Shown here: positions 1 through 9,067 of the stretch, one piece after another
How positions within the stretch are numbered: the first letter of the stretch is position 1
Layout of the letters: every line of letters begins with the position of its first letter
From: Oricola thermophila
Lineage (GTDB): Bacteria > Pseudomonadota > Alphaproteobacteria > Rhizobiales > Rhizobiaceae
Length of the DNA stretch: 64,000 nt
Assembly (NCBI RefSeq): GCF_013358405.1
Contig: NZ_CP054836.1
Span: forward strand, 1,984,001 to 2,048,000
Direction: 5' to 3'
Notes under the pieces: generated by a model
Databases searched by the model: none
Seen by the model: the letters and a program-made list of their open reading frames with translations, nothing else
What the model was told of the DNA's origin: nothing
Program-made: the position numbers and the translations under genes

Positions 1-121
1 GGACATCGCGGGAGCACACAAATTCGGCTTCCATACCGTATGGATCAACCGAAGCGGCCTACCCAACGAATATCACAACTATGGCCCATCGCGGGAAATT
101 GCGGACCTGTCGGCATTGTAG
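1..121 (+). CDS. HAD-superfamily hydrolase, C-terminal fragment
   Basis: The reading frame is open from the window edge to TAG at 119-121, giving 39 visible residues. They include GAHKFGFHTVWINRSG, which resembles the last conserved block of type II haloacid dehalogenase-like HAD hydrolases, where an Asp-containing loop is followed by T-x-W-I-N-R. The start and the catalytic DxD motif lie outside the window, so the substrate cannot be judged. A 175-base gap without a convincing gene separates it from the next gene. Confidence 0.6.
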   Translation, partial: DIAGAHKFGFHTVWINRSGLPNEYHNYGPSREIADLSAL

Positions 122-296
122 GAAGAGGGGAAGCAGTGTTGCGTCATTGCAACGTTCGTTCGCGTTTTACACATCTGAGCTCAAATTGCTCGGCTGGCGT
201 CAGATTCCGCTCAGACCTTTAGGAGTTTCGGATTAAACGCGGAATCAGAAATACCAATGGACGGTTGGGCCACCGTTTCCAAAATGAAATGGATCG

Positions 297-998
297 ATGA
301 TGAAGACGCTTTCGCGCCGCAAGTTCCTGACCACATCCGCAACTTTTTCAGCCGGCCTAGCGCTCAGTGCCTGCAATACCGTGAACACGCCGGCAAGAAT
401 TCCGTTACGTTCGCTTCCGGAATTTCCTCCATACGCCACCATGTATGGCCCGGTAAGCGATGGCGGCTTCAACATACCGGGAGTGCCCTATACCAAGATT
501 CCCGAACGGTTTCTGCGCCAGGTTGTCAAGGACCCGACAGGTGAAAAAAAGGGCACGATCGTCGTCGATACCCGTGGACACTTCCTCTTCCTCGTTCTCG
601 GCAACGGCTATGCGATCCGCTACGGAGTTGGTCTGGGCCGCGCCGGTTTCGAGTGGTCGGGGCGCGCCGAAATCGGCGCCAAGCGCGAATGGCCCAAGTG
701 GTTTCCGCCCGACGAGATGATCGACCGGGATCCGAAACTGGAAAAGTATCGTGTTTCGTACGACGCGAAGAACGACGTGTACAACGGCGGCATGGAGCCC
801 GGGATCTACAATCCGCTGGGAGCGCGCGCCCTCTATCTTTATGAAGGCAAAAAAGACACGCTCTATCGCCTGCACGGCTCCCCGGAGTGGAATTCGATTG
901 GCAAGTCCGTATCGTCGGGATGCGTCAGGTTGTTGAACCAAGACATACTGGATCTTTACGACCGTGTTCCGATCGGTACGCCGGTCCTTGTGCGATGA
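297..998 (+). CDS. Tat-exported L,D-transpeptidase (YkuD) lipoprotein
   Basis: A 233-residue predicted periplasmic enzyme of the YkuD family. These enzymes make 3-3 peptidoglycan cross-links or attach proteins to peptidoglycan. The N-terminus carries a twin-arginine signal (SRRKFL, Arg7-Arg8) that runs into a lipobox L-S-A-C with Cys26, so it is probably Tat-exported and lipidated. The catalytic block is at the C-terminus: RLHGSPEW with His193 and SSGCVRL with the nucleophile Cys209. ATG codons at 297 and 300 are both possible starts. It converges on the HerA-like gene, 28 bases away. The family call is secure; the role in this cell is inferred. Confidence 0.92.
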   Translation: MMKTLSRRKFLTTSATFSAGLALSACNTVNTPARIPLRSLPEFPPYATMYGPVSDGGFNIPGVPYTKIPERFLRQVVKDPTGEKKGTIVVDTRGHFLFLVLGNGYAIRYGVGLGRAGFEWSGRAEIGAKREWPKWFPPDEMIDRDPKLEKYRVSYDAKNDVYNGGMEPGIYNPLGARALYLYEGKKDTLYRLHGSPEWNSIGKSVSSGCVRLLNQDILDLYDRVPIGTPVLVR

Positions 999-1002
999 TT
1001 CA

Positions 1003-1026
1003 GAGCCGCCAGGGCTTTCGGCTTTC
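1003..1026. terminator. Possible bidirectional terminator between convergent genes
   Basis: AGCCG at 1004-1008 can pair with CGGCT at 1019-1023, followed by TTTCT. The stem is only 5 bp and the loop is 10 bases. It sits exactly between two convergent stop codons, which is the main reason to mention it. Confidence 0.3.
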
Positions 1027-2597
1027 TAGTCCAGCGCCTTCTTGAGACCGCCGAGTATTCCGCGAGCGAGGGCGCGCCCAAGTTGACTGGACAGCGAGCG
1101 TGCCAGCGATTTCATTGCCGCCTCACCGACACTTTGACGGCTTGACGAACGGCGCTTGGTGGATGTCTTTCGTTTGGACGACGATTTCCTGCGAGTTTCA
1201 TCGTCACCGAACTCCGGCAAGGTCCAACGCGACCCGCCCTTGTCGTCACGTTCTCCCTCATCTGTGTTCCGGCCATCGTCGACAGCGGCCTTTTCGGCGC
1301 GTGCCAGGAGCATCTCGTAGGCAGATTCCCGATCAATCGCTTCATCGTACTGACCGGCTACGGGACTCAGTCCAATGGCTTCGGCGCGCTCGTCCTCCGC
1401 AAGAGGCCCCAGCCGCGATGATGGCGGGCGGATCAGTGTCCGCTGGACTATACCGGGCACCCCTTTCGCTTCCAGAGTGGAGACCAATGCTTCGCCGACA
1501 CCGAGCTTGGTAATTGCCTCGAACGTATCGATATCCGGATTGGGACGAAAGGTTCCGGCTGCCACCTTAACCGCCTTCTGTTCGCGCGGCGTGTAGGCGC
1601 GCAGCGCATGCTGAATTCGGTTTCCTAGCTGGGAGAGCACCGTGTCCGGCACGTCGAGCGGGTTCTGTGTGACGAAAAATACACCCACCCCCTTGGAACG
1701 TATAAGGCGGACGACCTGCTCTACCCGGTCTATCAGAATATCGGGAGCTTCGTCGAACAGCAGGTGCGCCTCATCGAAAAAGAAAACCAACCTGGGCTTT
1801 TCCGGATCGCCGATTTCGGGGAGTTCCTCGAACAACTCCGACAACAACCACAACAAGAAGGTCCCGTAGAGACGGGGCTTCAGCATCAGCTTGTCCGCGG
1901 CGAGCACGTTGATGGCGCCGCGCCCGTCGGGCGTCGTGCGCATGATGTCGGATATCCGAAGCGCAGGTTCCCCGAAGAAGAAATCCGCCCCCTCGCGCTC
2001 CAGCACGAGCAGCGAACGCTGGATCGCGCCCAGCGACGACGAATGCACGTTGCCATAGCGCTTGCCGATCTCCTTCGCGTTCTCCCCCAGGTGATTGAGA
2101 AGCGCACGCAGGTCCTTCAGGTCGAGCAGCAGGAGTCCCTCGTCGTCCGCGATCTCGAATGCGATGTTGAGCACGCCCTCCTGCGCATCCGTAAGGTTCA
2201 TCAGTCGGGAAAGCAGGAGCGGCCCCATCTCGGAGATGGTGGTCCGGATCGGATGCCCCTTCTCGCCGAAAAGGTCCCAGAAGATCACCGGGAATTCCTG
2301 GAACTCGTACGGTTCGAGTCCGACCGTCTCCGCACGCTTGAGGAGAAAATCCTTCGGTTCTCCCTTTGCGGCGATGCCGGAAAGATCCCCCTTCACATCA
2401 GCGCAAAAGACCGGGACCCCGGCATTGGAAAAGCTCTCGGCAAGGATCTGCAGCGAAACCGTCTTTCCGGTGCCGGTAGCGCCGGTTATCAGGCCATGCC
2501 GATTGGCGTAGCGCAGGGACATGAACTCCTGTTGCTGGATGCTGTCGTCCGGCCTGCGGCTGGCGCCCAGGAATATGCGATCGGTCACGTCCCACAT
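1026..2597 (-). CDS. HerA-like ATPase (DUF853 / YjgR family)
   Basis: A 523-residue ATPase of the HerA/FtsK type. The N-terminus [15 protein letters not shown] is typical of the YjgR/DUF853 family, whose biological role is poorly defined. Walker A is GATGTGKT at residues 39-46 and Walker B is [12 protein letters not shown] in the middle of the protein. The last 90 residues are a charged Ser/Arg/Lys-rich tail ([18 protein letters not shown]) and are probably disordered. The ATG at 2597 is preferred, with AGAGAG about 5 bases upstream; an in-frame TTG at 2618 would add seven residues. It is divergent from the DUF2267-like gene. Confidence 0.85.
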   Translation of the reverse strand: MWDVTDRIFLGASRRPDDSIQQQEFMSLRYANRHGLITGATGTGKTVSLQILAESFSNAGVPVFCADVKGDLSGIAAKGEPKDFLLKRAETVGLEPYEFQEFPVIFWDLFGEKGHPIRTTISEMGPLLLSRLMNLTDAQEGVLNIAFEIADDEGLLLLDLKDLRALLNHLGENAKEIGKRYGNVHSSSLGAIQRSLLVLEREGADFFFGEPALRISDIMRTTPDGRGAINVLAADKLMLKPRLYGTFLLWLLSELFEELPEIGDPEKPRLVFFFDEAHLLFDEAPDILIDRVEQVVRLIRSKGVGVFFVTQNPLDVPDTVLSQLGNRIQHALRAYTPREQKAVKVAAGTFRPNPDIDTFEAITKLGVGEALVSTLEAKGVPGIVQRTLIRPPSSRLGPLAEDERAEAIGLSPVAGQYDEAIDRESAYEMLLARAEKAAVDDGRNTDEGERDDKGGSRWTLPEFGDDETRRKSSSKRKTSTKRRSSSRQSVGEAAMKSLARSLSSQLGRALARGILGGLKKALD

Positions 2598-2755
2598 GGT
2601 TCTCTCTTCATCCTGCAAAGGTTACGTTACGGCTATAGTCGCCGCCGACGTCCGCGGCAATGGCACGGAAATTTTCAACCGCGCCGGGAAAACGGGTTTA
2701 CGGGCAGGATCGAAGTGCATATTACGTAAACGTAAAAGCATTATTGGAGAGCGAA

Positions 2756-3115
2756 ATGGACGAACTCATCTCCCGCATCACCGATGCCGTGGGAATCGAC
2801 GCGGACACAGCGAAGAAGGCAGTCGGCATGATCCTCGGCTTCCTGCAGAAGGAAGGCCCGGCCGACAAGATCGAGGAAATGCTCGGCGCGATGCCTGGCG
2901 TGCAGGAGTTGATCGACGGCGCCCCGGAATCCGGCGGCGGCATGTTCGGCGGCGGCGTAATGGGCCTCGGTTCCGCGCTCATGGGCATCGGTCTCGGCAT
3001 GGGCGAGATCGGCGGCGTCGCAAAGCAGACGGTGGCATTCGCCAAGGAGAAGGCCGGCGACGGACCGGTCGACGAAGTCATCGCGGCCATTCCCGGACTC
3101 AGCCAGTTCGTCTGA
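2756..3115 (+). CDS. Small DUF2267-like protein
   Basis: A 119-residue protein. The first 55 residues (MDELISRITDAVGIDADTAK onward) form a helical domain resembling DUF2267-type sequences. A Gly-rich, weakly hydrophobic stretch of repeated G-[GILM] follows (about residues 60-90), then a short helical tail. The start follows GGAGA at about 7 bases. No catalytic motif is visible. A strong stem-loop terminator lies downstream, so it is probably monocistronic. The DUF2267 link is by resemblance only; the function is unknown. Confidence 0.65.
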   Translation: MDELISRITDAVGIDADTAKKAVGMILGFLQKEGPADKIEEMLGAMPGVQELIDGAPESGGGMFGGGVMGLGSALMGIGLGMGEIGGVAKQTVAFAKEKAGDGPVDEVIAAIPGLSQFV

Positions 3116-3137
3116 TACAATCATCCCCGACATTGGG

Positions 3138-3170
3138 AGCGCGGCTGCCACGGCCGCGCTTCGTTCCTCT
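3138..3170 (+). terminator. Intrinsic-terminator-like hairpin
   Basis: AGCGCGGC at 3138-3145 pairs perfectly with GCCGCGCT at 3153-3160 across a 7-base loop. TCGTTCCTCT follows. It lies 23 bases after the DUF2267-like stop codon and before the next gene's ribosome-binding site. The T tract is interrupted. Confidence 0.6.
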
Positions 3171-3209
3171 TCGGCACGCCACTTGCTCCAGTTCACCCCA
3201 AGGAGCGAA

Positions 3210-4574
3210 ATGATGGACCGACGCCGATTCCTGTGTCAGTTCGGCACAGCCGCCTTGATTGCCGCCACCCCCTTGCGCGCCGCAGCACAGATTGCACCTC
3301 GCGGCAGGGGCACAATCAACCCTGCCGACCACGGCGTCATACCGGATTCCCCCGCCGACCAGACCGCAGCATTCCAGACCATGGTGGATGTCGCCTCATC
3401 CTCGGGGATGGCACTGTTCCTTCCCGGCGGTCGATATGTTCTCTCCGGTATTCGCCTCCCCTCCGGCAGCGTGATCGAAGGCATCCCGGGGCAAACGAGG
3501 ATTGTCAGCAATGGCGGCGGCCCGGCATTGGCGGCCCGCAATGCCCGCCGGATCACGCTTCGCGGCATTGCCACAGAGCATGTACCCGGCACCGAAGCCG
3601 GATCGGCCGTTGACCTTGTCGAGTTCCTCAACGTCGAGGATTTCGTCATCGAGGAATGCGACCTGCTGGCGGCAAGCGGAAACGCCCTGCGCTTGCACGG
3701 ATGTTCGGGCCAAGTAAGAGGGAACACGATCGCCCGCGCCGGGCAATCCGCCGTATACGCAACAGACAGTACCGGGCTGACGATTACCGACAACACCATC
3801 GACCAATGCCGGAATGGCGGCATCATCGTTCACCGATACGAGCCCGGCCATGACGGAACGATCGTGACCGGCAATCGCATCCGCAACACGGGCGCAACGA
3901 ACGGCGGCACCGGTCAGTGGGGCAACGCAATCAATTTCTTTCGCGCGGACAACGTGATCGCCGCGAACAACATGATCTCCAACAGCGCCTTTACGGCGAT
4001 TCGCGGCAACGCCGTGCGGAACATGCAAGTTACCGGGAACACCTGCCTGGAGAGCGGAGAAACGGCGATATTCGCCGAGTTCGAATTCCGGGATGCGATC
4101 ATCTCGGAAAACATCATCGACGGAGCAGCAAACGGCATATCCGCGACCAACCTGGATCATGGAGGCAGCGGTGCAACAATCACCGGAAACATCGTCCGCA
4201 ACCTGAGGACCGCCGGCCCCTACGAGGAGCCCTTCCCCGGTTTCGGAACGGGTATCATCGCAGAGGCCGATGCCGCCATAGCCGGAAACCTGGTCCAGGC
4301 GGCTGCACTCTACGGCATCAATGCAGGATGGGGGCCCTTTCTTCGCGATGTCCTGGTGTCGGGCAATACCATCAGGGATTCCCGTTTCGGCATTGGCGTG
4401 TCTGCGGTGGAGGGCGCCGGACGCGCCCTGATCAGCGGCAACATCATCGACGCGCGCGAAACCGGCATCCAGGCGCATGAATGGGGCAGACCGATCGCGC
4501 CGGACCTGCTTGTCGCACCGGGCGAAACACCGGCCAACATAATCCTGGCCGGGAATGTCGCGGTGTCAGGCTGA
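3210..4574 (+). CDS. Tat-exported right-handed beta-helix protein (TIGR03808 type)
   Basis: A 454-residue exported protein. The N-terminus DRRRFLCQFGTAALIAATP is a twin-arginine signal peptide. The mature protein starts with a pectate-lyase-like segment (FLPGGRYVLSGIRLPSG) and then runs through many short coils of the type ITGN-x-I-x-N, the signature of a right-handed parallel beta-helix. The arrangement matches the alphaproteobacterial family described as Tat-translocated repeat protein RR_plus_rpt (TIGR03808), whose function is not established. AAGGAG at 3200-3205 sets the start at ATG 3210 or 3213. Its stop overlaps the convergent asparaginase stop by 9 bases. Confidence 0.82.
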   Translation: MMDRRRFLCQFGTAALIAATPLRAAAQIAPRGRGTINPADHGVIPDSPADQTAAFQTMVDVASSSGMALFLPGGRYVLSGIRLPSGSVIEGIPGQTRIVSNGGGPALAARNARRITLRGIATEHVPGTEAGSAVDLVEFLNVEDFVIEECDLLAASGNALRLHGCSGQVRGNTIARAGQSAVYATDSTGLTITDNTIDQCRNGGIIVHRYEPGHDGTIVTGNRIRNTGATNGGTGQWGNAINFFRADNVIAANNMISNSAFTAIRGNAVRNMQVTGNTCLESGETAIFAEFEFRDAIISENIIDGAANGISATNLDHGGSGATITGNIVRNLRTAGPYEEPFPGFGTGIIAEADAAIAGNLVQAAALYGINAGWGPFLRDVLVSGNTIRDSRFGIGVSAVEGAGRALISGNIIDARETGIQAHEWGRPIAPDLLVAPGETPANIILAGNVAVSG

Positions 4575-5567
4575 TACGGGGCGCATCTCCGCAACCTCGA
4601 TGCCCTTCCAGTTCCTGATCGTCCGGCTCGCAAGCGGTTCCAGCCGCACGCGCAAGTCATCGTCCTGCCCGAGCAGACGAAGAAGAACCGATGCCAGCAT
4701 GATCTCGGCAGCCTGCCCCGAACCGTCATCGCATTTGAGCGCAATCCCGAGACCGGCACCGGGCAACGCAGCGACATAGGCGCCATCCGCGCCGGTCTTT
4801 GCAAATATCCTGCCCTCCCCGGCTTCCATGATACGCGTGCAGAACCTCTCCGTCCCGGCAGTGAACCAGGGATTGGCCATGCATGCATCCATCAGCCGTT
4901 TCGCCGCCTTCGCGCGCTCCACGCCCAGCCGGTTTCCCGTCGCCGCACGGGCGAAGCCGTAAGCGAGCGAACGCAGCGGGAAAGCATAGGCAGGAATTGA
5001 ACAGCCATCGATGCCACCCATCTCGTCGCCAAGCGGGAAGCCGGTCATGTCCTCCTGTGCCGCACGTGCCTGCCGCTGGATCTCGTGCGCGGCATTCACG
5101 TAGCCGACGGGTTCCAATCCCTGATGACAGGCCGCACAGAGAAAGCCTGCATGCTTTCCGGAACAGTTGTTGTGCAGATTGTTCGGCGTTTTGCCGGATC
5201 GAGCGAAATCGATCAGGGCTTGCTGGCTGAACAGCGGCCAATGCGCACCGCACTCGAGATCGGCCTCGCCAAGACCGGCGGCCTTCAGCATCGCTTCCGC
5301 GGTGGAGACATGGCCTTCCTCCGCAGAGTGAGAGGAACAGGCAAACGCGAGCTGCTTGTCGTTCAAGCCGTAGCGGTCGGCCGCACCGCTTTCAACCAGC
5401 GGCAGGGCCTGAAACAGCTTTATCGCCGAACGCGGATATACCGGGCGCTCGACATCGCCCGTCGACCACACCAGCCTTCCATCCGCATCAGAAACGGCCA
5501 CTGCGCCACGATGCCGCAAATCGACAATGCCGCCGCGAACGGTTTCCACCAGTACCGGATTGATCAA
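4566..5567 (-). CDS. Rhizobial-type L-asparaginase (asparaginase II family)
   Basis: A 333-residue cytoplasmic enzyme expected to hydrolyse L-asparagine to aspartate and ammonia. It belongs to the Rhizobium etli-type Asparaginase_II family, not the E. coli-type family. The Ser-x-x-Lys pair is Ser47/Lys50 (RSAIKLFQ). A second serine block is SSHSAEEGH (about residues 78-86). HNNCSGKHAG gives Cys135 and Lys138, and DGCS gives Cys189. These match the zinc ligands Cys135/Lys138/Cys189 that I recall for the R. etli enzyme. Length is normal. It stands alone and is tail-to-tail with the beta-helix gene. Confidence 0.9.
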   Translation of the reverse strand: MINPVLVETVRGGIVDLRHRGAVAVSDADGRLVWSTGDVERPVYPRSAIKLFQALPLVESGAADRYGLNDKQLAFACSSHSAEEGHVSTAEAMLKAAGLGEADLECGAHWPLFSQQALIDFARSGKTPNNLHNNCSGKHAGFLCAACHQGLEPVGYVNAAHEIQRQARAAQEDMTGFPLGDEMGGIDGCSIPAYAFPLRSLAYGFARAATGNRLGVERAKAAKRLMDACMANPWFTAGTERFCTRIMEAGEGRIFAKTGADGAYVAALPGAGLGIALKCDDGSGQAAEIMLASVLLRLLGQDDDLRVRLEPLASRTIRNWKGIEVAEMRPVSA

Positions 5568-5691
5568 TCTCTTGCTCCCTGCTGCTAGGCATGCGCCGCG
5601 CGGCCCGGTCGAACCGTCCCGGCTTGCGCCGACGCTCCGTCGCCCTATTTCCCTTTCCCGGCACCGCTACACCAGCCTTGCGGCAAATACG

Positions 5692-6447
5692 ATGCGAATT
5701 TTCAAACCGATCGTCACATTCATCCTGATTGCATATCTCGCGCCCATGGCGATGGCGTGCGCATGGTGGATGTCGGTTGATCGGCCGACATCGTGGCGGG
5801 CCGCCGACTGGTCGGCAACCGGCCTCCTGCCCGCCCCCACCGCGAGCCCGGAAGCCACCGTCCATGTCCTTGCCGCGCGAATCGGCGGCTTCAAGGGCGC
5901 CTTTGCGGTCCATAGCTGGATCGTGGTCAAGGAATTTGGCGCAAGTTCCTATACACGCTACGAAAAGGTTGGCTGGGGCAACCCGATACGCATCAACCGG
6001 TACCCCGCGGATGCGACCTGGTATTCCAACCGGCCCTGGATCGTGACCAGCATTAGCGGACAAGACGCCGAGGCCGCCATTCCCAAGATTGTCGAGGCAA
6101 TCGCTTCCTACCCCCATTCCGGCCGCGGCGACTACCGGATCTGGCCGGGGCCGAACTCCAACAGCTTTGTCGCGCATATCCTTCGCGAAGTGCCGGAACT
6201 GGACGCAGTACTTCCGCCAAACGCCGTCGGTCGGGACTACCTGCCGAACGGCAGATGGATCGCCATGGACCGCGACGGTTCCGACCTGCATGTCACACTG
6301 GCCGGACTGATCGGCATTTCGGCAGGGCTGCGGAGTGGATTGGAGATACACTTCCTCGGCCAAACAGCCGGCCTCGATATCCGACGACCCGCAGTCAAAA
6401 TCCCCGCCATCGGACGGATCGGGCTCCCCGGCAACCTGCCTAAATAG
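5692..6447 (+). CDS. DUF3750 protein with N-terminal membrane segment
   Basis: A 251-residue protein. It starts with a hydrophobic segment (about residues 7-22, ending CAWWM) that is a signal peptide or membrane anchor. The conserved body contains HSWIVVKEFG, YEKVGWG, WYSNRPWIV and PGPNSNSFVAHILREVPEL, the pattern of DUF3750. N-S-N-S-F followed by a conserved helix hints at a papain-like or NlpC-like fold, but no activity is proven. ATG 5692 is chosen because translation from there begins directly with the membrane segment. It ends tail-to-tail with the mutase gene, overlapping by 8 bases. Confidence 0.75.
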   Translation: MRIFKPIVTFILIAYLAPMAMACAWWMSVDRPTSWRAADWSATGLLPAPTASPEATVHVLAARIGGFKGAFAVHSWIVVKEFGASSYTRYEKVGWGNPIRINRYPADATWYSNRPWIVTSISGQDAEAAIPKIVEAIASYPHSGRGDYRIWPGPNSNSFVAHILREVPELDAVLPPNAVGRDYLPNGRWIAMDRDGSDLHVTLAGLIGISAGLRSGLEIHFLGQTAGLDIRRPAVKIPAIGRIGLPGNLPK

Positions 6448-7954
6448 ACTGGTTGTACTCGCCGACCTCTCCGTTCTCGCGCAGGATGGCATCAACCGCG
6501 CGGAACATCTCGATCTTCCGGTCCTCGGAGACAGGGCTTTCCACCACGACCACGAGCTCCGGCTTGTTGGAGGAGGCGCGCACCAGCCCCCAGGTGCCAT
6601 CATCGGCCACCACGCGCACGCCGTTCACCGTCACCAGATCGGCGATGGCATGGCCGGCGATCTTCTCACCCGCATCACGCATCGCGGCAAAGCGCGCCAC
6701 GACACGGTCAACGACCTCGTATTTCACCTCGTCCGGACAATGCGGTGACATGGTCGGAGAACCGAAGGTCAACGGCAAATCACGGTAAAGATCGGCCATC
6801 GACTTGCCGGGATTGCGGTCGAGCATCCGACATACCGCGATTGCGGTTACCAGGCCATCATCGTAGCCGCGCCCGATCGGCGGATTGAAAAAGAAGTGGC
6901 CTGATTTCTCGAAACCGGCGATGGCGCCGAGCTCCGCAACGCGCCGCTTGATGTAGGAATGCCCCGTCTTCCAGTAGTCGGTCGTCGCGCCGTTGGCGAC
7001 AAGCACCGGATCGGTCATGAACAGCCCGGTCGACTTCACGTCGACCACGAATTTCGCATCCCGATGCCTGTCGGAGATATCGCGCGCCAGCATGACCCCG
7101 ACCTTGTCGGAGAAAATCTCCCTGCCCTCGTTGTCGACAACGCCGCAACGGTCTCCGTCCCCGTCGAAACCGAGTCCGACATCCGCGCCGGTTTCCAGCA
7201 CCTTGTCCCGGATGGCATGGAGCATTTCCATGTCCTCCGGATTGGGATTGTAACGCGGGAAAGTGAAATCGAGCTCGGTGTCGAGCGGAATCACCTCGCA
7301 CCCGATACGTTCCAGAACCTGCGGCGCAAATGCTCCGGCCGTACCGTTGCCGCAAGCCGCGACAACCCGGAGCTTCCGGTTCAGGGAAACGCCATCGACA
7401 AGATCATCGATATAGCGCTCCCGAAACCCTTCGATCGTTTCGTAGCTCCCGCCGCCGACGAGGTCGAAATCGCCGGAAAGCACGATATCGCGCAATTGCC
7501 CCATCTCGTCCGGTCCGAATGTCAGCGGACGTTCGCACCCCATCTTCACGCCGGTCCAGCCGTTCTCGTTGTGGGATGCCGTAACCATCGCAACGGACGG
7601 GGCGTCGAGCGCGAACTGCGCGAAATAGGCCATCGGCGAAAGCGCAAGACCAATGTCCTTCACCTCGGCGCCGGCAGCCATCAGGCCCTGGGCGAGAGCC
7701 AGCTTGATCGAAAGCGAGTAGCTGCGGAAATCATGGCCGACGACGATCCGCGGGCCGGCACCCAGCCGGCGGATCAGCGTTCCAAGCCCCATGCCGAGGG
7801 CCTGAACGCCCAGCAGGTTCAACTCCGGCGGCGTGTCCGATGCCGGGTGCCCGAACCACCATCGCGCATCGTACTCGCGAAATCCGGTTGGCTTGACCAG
7901 CGGTTCGGTCTCGAAGGCAAAGCTGTTCGGCTGCAAATCCGCTCGTGGTTTCAT
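6440..7954 (-). CDS. manB: Phosphomannomutase/phosphoglucomutase
   Basis: A 504-residue alpha-D-phosphohexomutase. It interconverts hexose 6-phosphate and 1-phosphate and supplies GDP-mannose or UDP-glucose for surface polysaccharide. The catalytic phosphoserine loop is TASHNENGWTG, the metal-binding loop is GFDGDGDRCGVVD, the sugar-binding loop is GFEKSGHFFF, and the phosphate-binding domain is C-terminal. GGGAAG lies 6 bases before ATG 7954; an in-frame ATG at 8029 would add 25 residues with a weaker site. It is divergent from tRNA-Pro. Whether mannose or glucose is preferred cannot be told from sequence. Confidence 0.88.
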   Translation of the reverse strand: MKPRADLQPNSFAFETEPLVKPTGFREYDARWWFGHPASDTPPELNLLGVQALGMGLGTLIRRLGAGPRIVVGHDFRSYSLSIKLALAQGLMAAGAEVKDIGLALSPMAYFAQFALDAPSVAMVTASHNENGWTGVKMGCERPLTFGPDEMGQLRDIVLSGDFDLVGGGSYETIEGFRERYIDDLVDGVSLNRKLRVVAACGNGTAGAFAPQVLERIGCEVIPLDTELDFTFPRYNPNPEDMEMLHAIRDKVLETGADVGLGFDGDGDRCGVVDNEGREIFSDKVGVMLARDISDRHRDAKFVVDVKSTGLFMTDPVLVANGATTDYWKTGHSYIKRRVAELGAIAGFEKSGHFFFNPPIGRGYDDGLVTAIAVCRMLDRNPGKSMADLYRDLPLTFGSPTMSPHCPDEVKYEVVDRVVARFAAMRDAGEKIAGHAIADLVTVNGVRVVADDGTWGLVRASSNKPELVVVVESPVSEDRKIEMFRAVDAILRENGEVGEYNQSI

Positions 7955-8095
7955 GAGTGTCTTCCCGGTTCTCGAAGCTGATACGGAGCCCCCCGTCCGG
8001 AGCCGCGTCATGATGGCGTTACGTGCCATTTAGCACGCCTTCGGGCAAGCGTCCGGCTGCCGGTCAAAAAACTGACAAAGAATGGGCAAGCGCAC

Positions 8096-8124
8096 TTGCG
8101 GGAACGCGGAACCGGCGCTATAGA
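8096..8124 (+). promoter_or_regulatory. Promoter of tRNA-Pro
   Basis: TTGCGG (8096-8101), a 17-base spacer and TATAGA (8119-8124). The expected start is near 8131, about 11 bases before the mature tRNA. Confidence 0.65.
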
Positions 8125-8141
8125 CCGCTTCCGTTTGGTAT

Positions 8142-8218
8142 CGGAGTGTAGCGCAGCCTGGTAGCGCACCTCGTTCGGGACGAGGGGGTCGCAGGTTCAA
8201 ATCCTGCCACTCCGACCA
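8142..8218 (+). tRNA. tRNA-Pro (anticodon CGG)
   Basis: A 77-base cloverleaf with encoded CCA. The acceptor strand CGGAGTG pairs with CACTCCG. The anticodon stem CCTCG/CGAGG encloses the loop TTCGGGA, with anticodon CGG at 8176-8178. The T arm contains GGTTCAAATCC. The last 46 bases belong to the 47-bp repeat shared with the far end of the prophage, so phage DNA rebuilt the 3' part of the gene and the tRNA stays functional. Confidence 0.96.
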
Positions 8219-8219
8219 A
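8173..8219. repeat. attL core, 47 bp, inside tRNA-Pro
   Basis: Identical to 55024-55070. It begins at the last base of the anticodon 5' stem (GTTCGGGAC...) and ends one base after the CCA. The flanking bases differ (C versus T on the left, C versus T on the right). Crossover in an anticodon loop is typical of tyrosine integrases. Confidence 0.95.
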
Positions 8220-8255
8220 CCAAAACAATCGGTTAGCGAGAATGCGAAACCGCTT

Positions 8256-8275
8256 CCCCACAGAAACCCCCACAG
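8256..8275 (+). promoter_or_regulatory. Putative integrase arm-type sites (left end)
   Basis: Two copies of CCCCACAG (8256-8263 and 8268-8275), 12 bases apart, begin 36 bases inside attL. The same paired motif occurs just inside attR at 54921-54939. In the circular attP the two pairs would flank the core in the same orientation, as arm sites do. Confidence 0.55.
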
Positions 8276-8325
8276 AAAAGCTCCCGGAAACGGATGACGG
8301 GAATACGATCAGGGAGCTGATCGCG

Positions 8326-8511
8326 ATGCGCCATACCGTCACTGCGGTTTGCGCGCCCTGCAACCATCACGAGATCCTCGACCTCGACGGACTGATGGAG
8401 CGGTACGGACACGACATGCCCCTCAGGAGAATCGCCCTGCGGCTACGCTGCACGAAATGCGGAGCAAGGGACTGCGGCGTCATTGTCACGCCGCAGACCC
8501 GGCCGTTCTGA
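8326..8511 (+). CDS. Small zinc-ribbon-like phage protein
   Basis: A 61-residue protein with two cysteine pairs, CAPC near the N-terminus and CTKC plus a later Cys (KCGARDC), the layout of a small zinc ribbon. ATG 8326 has GGGAG 9-10 bases upstream. An in-frame ATG at 8242 would add 28 residues but would place coding sequence over the putative arm sites. It is the only rightward gene at the left end and overlaps the convergent kinase by 26 bases. The function is unknown; a small DNA- or protein-binding adaptor is possible. Confidence 0.6.
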   Translation: MRHTVTAVCAPCNHHEILDLDGLMERYGHDMPLRRIALRLRCTKCGARDCGVIVTPQTRPF

Positions 8512-9067
8512 AACCCGAGACCTCTTCAGCCAGCACTTCGTCCAGCCGCCTGAACATGGTTTCGGGATTGCCCGGTTTGTCGTTCGCGATCGTCACGTCA
8601 ACCTCGACCCCGTCCTCGCTGGCATGTCCGTCGGCCGGGCGCGGCCGCCACGGGCATTCGATGCCGATGACGATCCCTCCCAGCTCACGAACCGCCGCCG
8701 CCTCGTTTGCGAATCGGCAATCCTCGGCAACGACAAGCCCCGCACGACGCGCCGCGCCCGACCAGGCATGAACCCACAGCTCCGGCGCAATGAGGTTGCG
8801 CCCCCATTCCGTCCCTAGCGTTTGCATGGCACGGCGGGGCGTGCGCCCGAGAAGAACCGGATCGGGAGCCTCCTTCAGCCCGCCCTCGATGCGCGCCTCG
8901 ATTTCCACCGGATCGAGCCCCGCCGATGCATAGAACGCCCGCATCATGGATTTCAGGGGCGCGGCGAAGCGGATCCTCTCGTATCCGTGCCGATCCGCCA
9001 GGTATTGCGCCGCCGTGGACTTGCCGGCGCCGATCGGCCCGGCCAGCGCGATCACCCTTTTCGTCAT
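8486..9067 (-). CDS. Phage deoxynucleoside monophosphate kinase-like P-loop protein
   Basis: A 193-residue P-loop kinase with Walker A GPIGAGKS near the N-terminus (ALAGPIGAGKSTAAQYL). AEDCRFANEA (about residue 120) is typical of phage dNMP kinases, where an Asp-x-Arg-Phe motif contacts the substrate. Such enzymes phosphorylate dNMPs to feed phage DNA synthesis. ATG 9067 overlaps the stop of the phosphoesterase gene (ATGA). It is the last gene of the leftward late transcript, an odd place for nucleotide metabolism. The substrate is not determinable here. Confidence 0.75.
   Translation of the reverse strand: MTKRVIALAGPIGAGKSTAAQYLADRHGYERIRFAAPLKSMMRAFYASAGLDPVEIEARIEGGLKEAPDPVLLGRTPRRAMQTLGTEWGRNLIAPELWVHAWSGAARRAGLVVAEDCRFANEAAAVRELGGIVIGIECPWRPRPADGHASEDGVEVDVTIANDKPGNPETMFRRLDEVLAEEVSGFRTAGSAA

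Noticed and set aside
5488..6603. A 371-codon leftward frame over the DUF3750 gene
   Set aside because: Shadow frame with random-looking composition, opposite a gene with a membrane segment and conserved blocks.
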